A DNA stretch of 64,000 nucleotides from Anaerolineales bacterium UBA2181 (GTDB lineage: Bacteria; Chloroflexota; Anaerolineae; Promineifilales; UBA4811): contig DCVT01000044.1 in assembly GCA_002328075.1 (NCBI GenBank), positions 271,774 through 335,773 of the forward strand, written 5' to 3'. Below the pieces are notes generated by a model. That model saw only the letters and a program-made list of their open reading frames with translations, was not told the origin of the DNA and searched no databases. Positions 61,466-64,000 of this stretch are shown in pieces. The stretch's first letter is position 1. Each line of letters opens with the position of its first letter. The position numbers and the translations under genes are program-made.

Positions 61466-61951
61466 TCAACAAAAAACCTCTATGCATCGTTCAAGATACT
61501 CGACATCTACCTCGTCAAAGTCGTCCAACTGGACACTATCCACGTCCAGCACTGCCAGCAACTTTCCATCTCGGATCACTGGCACCACGATTTCGGACCG
61601 GGTTTGGTTGTCACAGGCAATGTAACCAGGGAAACGCGAAACGTCAGGCACCACCATCGGCCGCAGTTCCCGCGCGCATGCGCCACAGACCCCACGTCCA
61701 TACGGGATGCTGCCGCACGCCAGCACCTCACCCTGGTAGGGACCGATCTGGAGCACCTGATCGTCGGTGGCACGATAAAAGCCCACAAAGAAATAGTGGG
61801 GCAGGTGCATTTTCAATACCGCCGCAACGATCGCCATCCTGCTAATGTCGTCCAGCACGTATTTGGGCGGAACGCCCTCAGTTCCGAGCATGTGCCGCAA
61901 CTCGTCCAGCACCAGAGCATACCGAGCGGTTTTCTCCTGCTCTTCCATCAA
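61466..61951 (-). CDS. msrC: Free methionine-(R)-sulfoxide reductase (GAF-fold, fRMsr)
   Basis: A 161-residue GAF-domain enzyme that reduces free methionine-R-sulfoxide. The three cysteines known from Escherichia coli fRMsr (C84, C94, C118) are all present, offset by five: C79 in LACGSIP, C89 in GRGVCG and C113 in GYIACD. GPYQGEVLA and SEIVVPV complete the family pattern. It protects against oxidative damage. It is 11 bases after the membrane protein gene and in the same unit. Two adjacent ATGs are possible starts. Confidence 0.9.
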   Translation of the reverse strand: MMEEQEKTARYALVLDELRHMLGTEGVPPKYVLDDISRMAIVAAVLKMHLPHYFFVGFYRATDDQVLQIGPYQGEVLACGSIPYGRGVCGACARELRPMVVPDVSRFPGYIACDNQTRSEIVVPVIRDGKLLAVLDVDSVQLDDFDEVDVEYLERCIEVFC

Positions 61952-61962
61952 CTATCGTCTCT

Positions 61963-62418
61963 TCATCTCACATTGAACTGAACCCTGAACCGGCCGCGGG
62001 TCAACATCCAGCACACAAGCAAGCTGACGATAGCCCATCCCGCCGCCGTCAGCACCCAGCCGTCGCGATGGTAGGGGGAGCGAACGAACGCCAGGGTAGC
62101 AAGAACGTTGAACAACCCGTACAGCGGCACCAGACGGATGACCAGGCGCCGCGCCCAACCGCGCCGCCGGAACAGACCCCAGCCAGTGCACAGGAAGACT
62201 CCAGCCCACAGCGTGCTAAGGACCAACAACACCCTCGGCGCGATAGGCAAATCCCACTCTGCAAGCCAAACAAGGTTGAGACACGATTGCCATGCCCGGG
62301 CCCCGTTCAATATCCCCATTGTCACCACCGCCACGGCCACCAGGTTCAGGAGGCGGGACCGCCTTCTTCTCCTGCTTCCTGCACCAAGCTCGCGGGGGGG
62401 AGTTACTGACCCGGTCAT
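61963..62418 (-). CDS. Four-helix membrane protein upstream of msrC
   Basis: A 151-residue protein with a basic N-terminus and about four transmembrane helices, unrecognised. ATG 62418 follows GAAGAG and a good promoter at 62451-62478; the frame is open to 62577 but lies beyond that promoter. It is probably co-transcribed with msrC. Confidence 0.6.
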   Translation of the reverse strand: MTGSVTPPRELGAGSRRRRRSRLLNLVAVAVVTMGILNGARAWQSCLNLVWLAEWDLPIAPRVLLVLSTLWAGVFLCTGWGLFRRRGWARRLVIRLVPLYGLFNVLATLAFVRSPYHRDGWVLTAAGWAIVSLLVCWMLTRGRFRVQFNVR

Positions 62419-62450
62419 GAACAGCTCTTCAAAAGAATGACTGGAGGTAG

Positions 62451-62478
62451 ATTGTAACCGTGTGCGGCAGTTTGACAA
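62451..62478 (-). promoter_or_regulatory. Promoter of the membrane protein-msrC unit
   Basis: On the minus strand TTGTCA (62478-62473), a 16-base spacer and TACAAT (62456-62451). The start should be near 62444. Confidence 0.58.
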
Positions 62479-62659
62479 ACCCCTGGTCGTGTCTGGAAAA
62501 GCGGCCCGGCGCAGAATCGGGGCTCCGTGCCCACGGGGAAGGCCGTGTTTGGGCGTCACAACGCCGAGGTTAACCACATCATCAAGCGCAACAACTGACC
62601 GCGGGTAGTCAGCTCAATTAAGGGCTGACGATTCTCTCGCACCTCCTTTCCCAACGCGT

Positions 62660-62688
62660 TTGACCAATTGCCTTGCCTAAGGTACAAT
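62660..62688 (+). promoter_or_regulatory. Promoter of tRNA-Ala
   Basis: TTGACC at 62660-62665, a 17-base spacer and TACAAT at 62683-62688. The start would be near 62695, about 25 bases before the tRNA. Confidence 0.7.
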
Positions 62689-62719
62689 TCCATCTGTTGA
62701 GAGCGGGCGCGAACACGAT

Positions 62720-62792
62720 GGGGCTGTAGCTCATCTGGGAGAGCGCTACAATCGCACTGTAGAGGCAAGGGGTTCGAGTCCCCTCAGCTCCA
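62720..62792 (+). tRNA. tRNA-Ala, anticodon CGC
   Basis: A 73-nucleotide cloverleaf. The acceptor stem GGGGCUG pairs with CAGCUCC and includes the G3-U70 pair that identifies alanine tRNAs. The D stem is GCTC/GAGC and the anticodon stem CTACA/TGTAG has the loop ATCGCAC (anticodon CGC, codon GCG). The T arm is AGGGG/CCCCT with TTCGAGT. The CCA end is not encoded; the discriminator is A at 62792. Confidence 0.97.
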
Positions 62793-62796
62793 CTCA

Positions 62797-62836
62797 TACG
62801 CAAACGGGCCATCCACTTGGATGGCCCGTTTGCGTA
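62797..62836. terminator. 18-base-pair perfect hairpin between tRNA-Ala and a convergent gene
   Basis: Left arm 62797-62814 and right arm 62819-62836 pair without mismatch around a four-base ACTT loop. It follows the tRNA by four bases and lies 23 bases beyond the stop of the convergent minus-strand gene, as expected of a shared terminator. There is no clean T-run on either side. Confidence 0.65.
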
Positions 62837-62859
62837 CAAGAAGCGTTGCAGCTGATCGT

Positions 62860-63846
62860 TCAGGCCGGTGCCCGGTATTCGGTCGCTGGCTGGCCAAAAG
62901 GGGTGAGCCCGGCTTCGATCTCCTGACGTCGGGGCTCGAGAAAGGGGGGCAACACCAGTTCCTCACCCAGCGACTCCAGCTCCTCATCGATGGCAAAACC
63001 TGGGCCGTCGGTCGCAATCTCGAATAGGATGCCGGGCGAAACCCGAAAGTAGATAGAGTGGAACCAGAAGCGATCAATCACATCTGTGACCCGCACACCG
63101 GATTGGGTTAGGCGCGAGCGCCATTGTCGCTGGGTCGTCACGTCCGGCACTCGGAACGCAACGTGGTGGATGCCTCCAGCCCCCAACCTGGCCCGTGGTG
63201 CGTCTGGTTGCTCCAGTAGCCAGACTTCGGATCCAGCTCCACCATTGTGCGCGGTCTCCAAGATCACCGTCGGAGTCAAACGGTCGATCCATTGGGTGCG
63301 TTGAACCTGGCGAAAGCCCAGTAACCCGGTGAGCACGGGGGCAAGCGAATCGAACGCGGGGACTGAGAGGGTCACGCTGTAGAAACCCCGGATAGCATAT
63401 GAGTCTGGAATGTCTGGCCGCTGCCAGATCTCACCCTCAAAAGGCTCTCCACGGTCATCGACCAGGTAGAGCCGTTGCCCTTCGGGGTCCTCGAAGGCCA
63501 CCAGGTCTCGGTCGGCAAAGGTAGCGAACTCGACGGACCTCACGCCTCGGACAGCAAGGCGCTCCGACCAGAATCGCAACGAGGGTCGGCCAGATACGCG
63601 AAAGGCGGTCCCGGCGACGCTATCGGTGCCACCGATATTACGGCCGATGTTGGGCCAATCGAAAAAGGTCATGTCAGTTCCCGGGCTACCCAGCCTCTCC
63701 GCATAAAAGAGGTGATATGCCGAGACATCGTCCTGGTTGACCGATTTCTTGACCAGACGCAGACCCAACACGCGCGTGTAAAAATCCACGTTGCCGGTAA
63801 CGCGAGCGGTGACCGCCGTAACGTGATGTATTCCGTTGAGTTGCAT
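62860..63846 (-). CDS. Ring-cleaving dioxygenase / glyoxalase-fold (VOC) protein
   Basis: A 328-residue protein with two VOC modules. The first starts GIHHVTAVTARV and the second GGIHHVAFRVPDV, each with a metal-binding histidine, and the glutamate lies in ILFEIATDGPGF. This is the MhqO/MhqA-type ring-cleaving dioxygenase family, found in quinone/hydroquinone resistance, but the true substrate is unknown. ATG 63846 has an excellent AGGAGGT upstream. The last gene of the window, it has an extended -10 at 63872-63880. Confidence 0.9.
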   Translation of the reverse strand: MQLNGIHHVTAVTARVTGNVDFYTRVLGLRLVKKSVNQDDVSAYHLFYAERLGSPGTDMTFFDWPNIGRNIGGTDSVAGTAFRVSGRPSLRFWSERLAVRGVRSVEFATFADRDLVAFEDPEGQRLYLVDDRGEPFEGEIWQRPDIPDSYAIRGFYSVTLSVPAFDSLAPVLTGLLGFRQVQRTQWIDRLTPTVILETAHNGGAGSEVWLLEQPDAPRARLGAGGIHHVAFRVPDVTTQRQWRSRLTQSGVRVTDVIDRFWFHSIYFRVSPGILFEIATDGPGFAIDEELESLGEELVLPPFLEPRRQEIEAGLTPFGQPATEYRAPA

Positions 63847-63871
63847 GACACCTCCTTTGCTGTTGAGATTT

Positions 63872-63880
63872 GTAATACCA
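63872..63880 (-). promoter_or_regulatory. Extended -10 element of the VOC gene
   Basis: On the minus strand TGG precedes TATTAC (63877-63872). The start is expected near 63865, leaving a leader of about 19 bases with AGGAGGT. Confidence 0.4.
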
Positions 63881-64000
63881 GAGTCTGGCCGGCGGGTGTT
63901 TCTTACCGGACTCCCGGTTAAGGGGCGGTTTTCCGGCGGGGGGGGCGAGGTTGAGCATGCCGGGTGACTGTTGCCAATATGGTGCAGGCCGAGGGTCAGA

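Larger units (their letters stand above)
62419..62719. other. 301-base intergenic region between a minus-strand membrane gene and tRNA-Ala
   Basis: It contains the minus-strand promoter (62451-62478) and, at its right end, the plus-strand tRNA promoter (62660-62688). The middle has no recognised gene. Confidence 0.5.

Noticed and set aside
61241..61981. Plus-strand frame of 246 codons after the radical SAM gene, possible precursor
   Set aside because: Most of it is antisense to the conserved msrC gene, and it has no ribosome site or peptide-precursor character.

Overview
The window is about 60% GC, densely packed, and reads as a bacterial chromosome segment with no phage, transposon, plasmid or CRISPR signal. 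Gene content suggests a Chloroflexota (Anaerolineae-like) organism: an NFACT/RqcH protein, long-form RmlA with RmlB, a penicillin-binding protein with a MecA-type N-terminal domain, a Thr-Pro-rich secreted-type linker, GAF/SpoIIE phosphatases and divergent complex-I-like membrane genes. The lineage is inferred from this mixture; no marker was searched.

Layout. 1-4 kb: the end of a chloramphenicol-phosphotransferase-like gene, then an overlapping operon of ECF sigma factor, zinc-finger anti-sigma factor, ABC ATPase and ABC permease. 4-11.4 kb: an exonuclease-WYL fusion, mutY back to back with a Nudix/GNAT pair, two tandem membrane proteins with band-7-like regions, and a PfkB kinase. 11.4-19.5 kb: a polyprenol/phytol-kinase-like protein, a YhaM-like exoribonuclease, a propeller lipoprotein with membrane segments at its C terminus, rmlAB, rdgB and a class-A-beta-lactamase-fold protein. 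19.4-24 kb: a partner-switching operon (two STAS proteins, an RsbW-like kinase, a five-GAF SpoIIE phosphatase). 24-27.9 kb: three membrane proteins resembling proton-pumping subunits of complex I. 27.9-35 kb: rqcH-like, aspartate aminotransferase, tsaD, M24 peptidase, selA. 35-43 kb: an ABC-F protein, a CoaE-GNAT fusion, and the operon maf-pbp2-rsgA. 43-49 kb: glutamine synthetase, an AraC/Ogt repair protein, an aromatic amino acid decarboxylase and a ZIP transporter.

49.6-61.2 kb is the metabolic centre. The first operon carries genes matching all three parts of a transcarboxylase: a 12S-like carboxyltransferase, a 5S-like pyruvate carboxyltransferase and a biotin carrier with a four-fold 16-residue repeat. 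It also has a cupin and an unknown gene, and no biotin carboxylase is present. A second operon follows with its own promoter: an Ldh2-type dehydrogenase, a LarA lactate racemase, GlcF, GlcD, a Tat-signal lipoprotein and a radical SAM/SPASM enzyme. Together they suggest oxidation of both lactate isomers to pyruvate, coupled through methylmalonyl-CoA/propionyl-CoA chemistry. The window closes with a free methionine sulfoxide reductase, a membrane protein, tRNA-Ala(CGC), a very long perfect hairpin and a ring-cleaving-dioxygenase-like protein.

Promoters are unusually readable here. Many are good -35/-10 pairs or extended -10 (TGnTATAAT-like) elements. At several genes the start codon lies only 6-9 bases after the -10 box, which points to leaderless transcripts.
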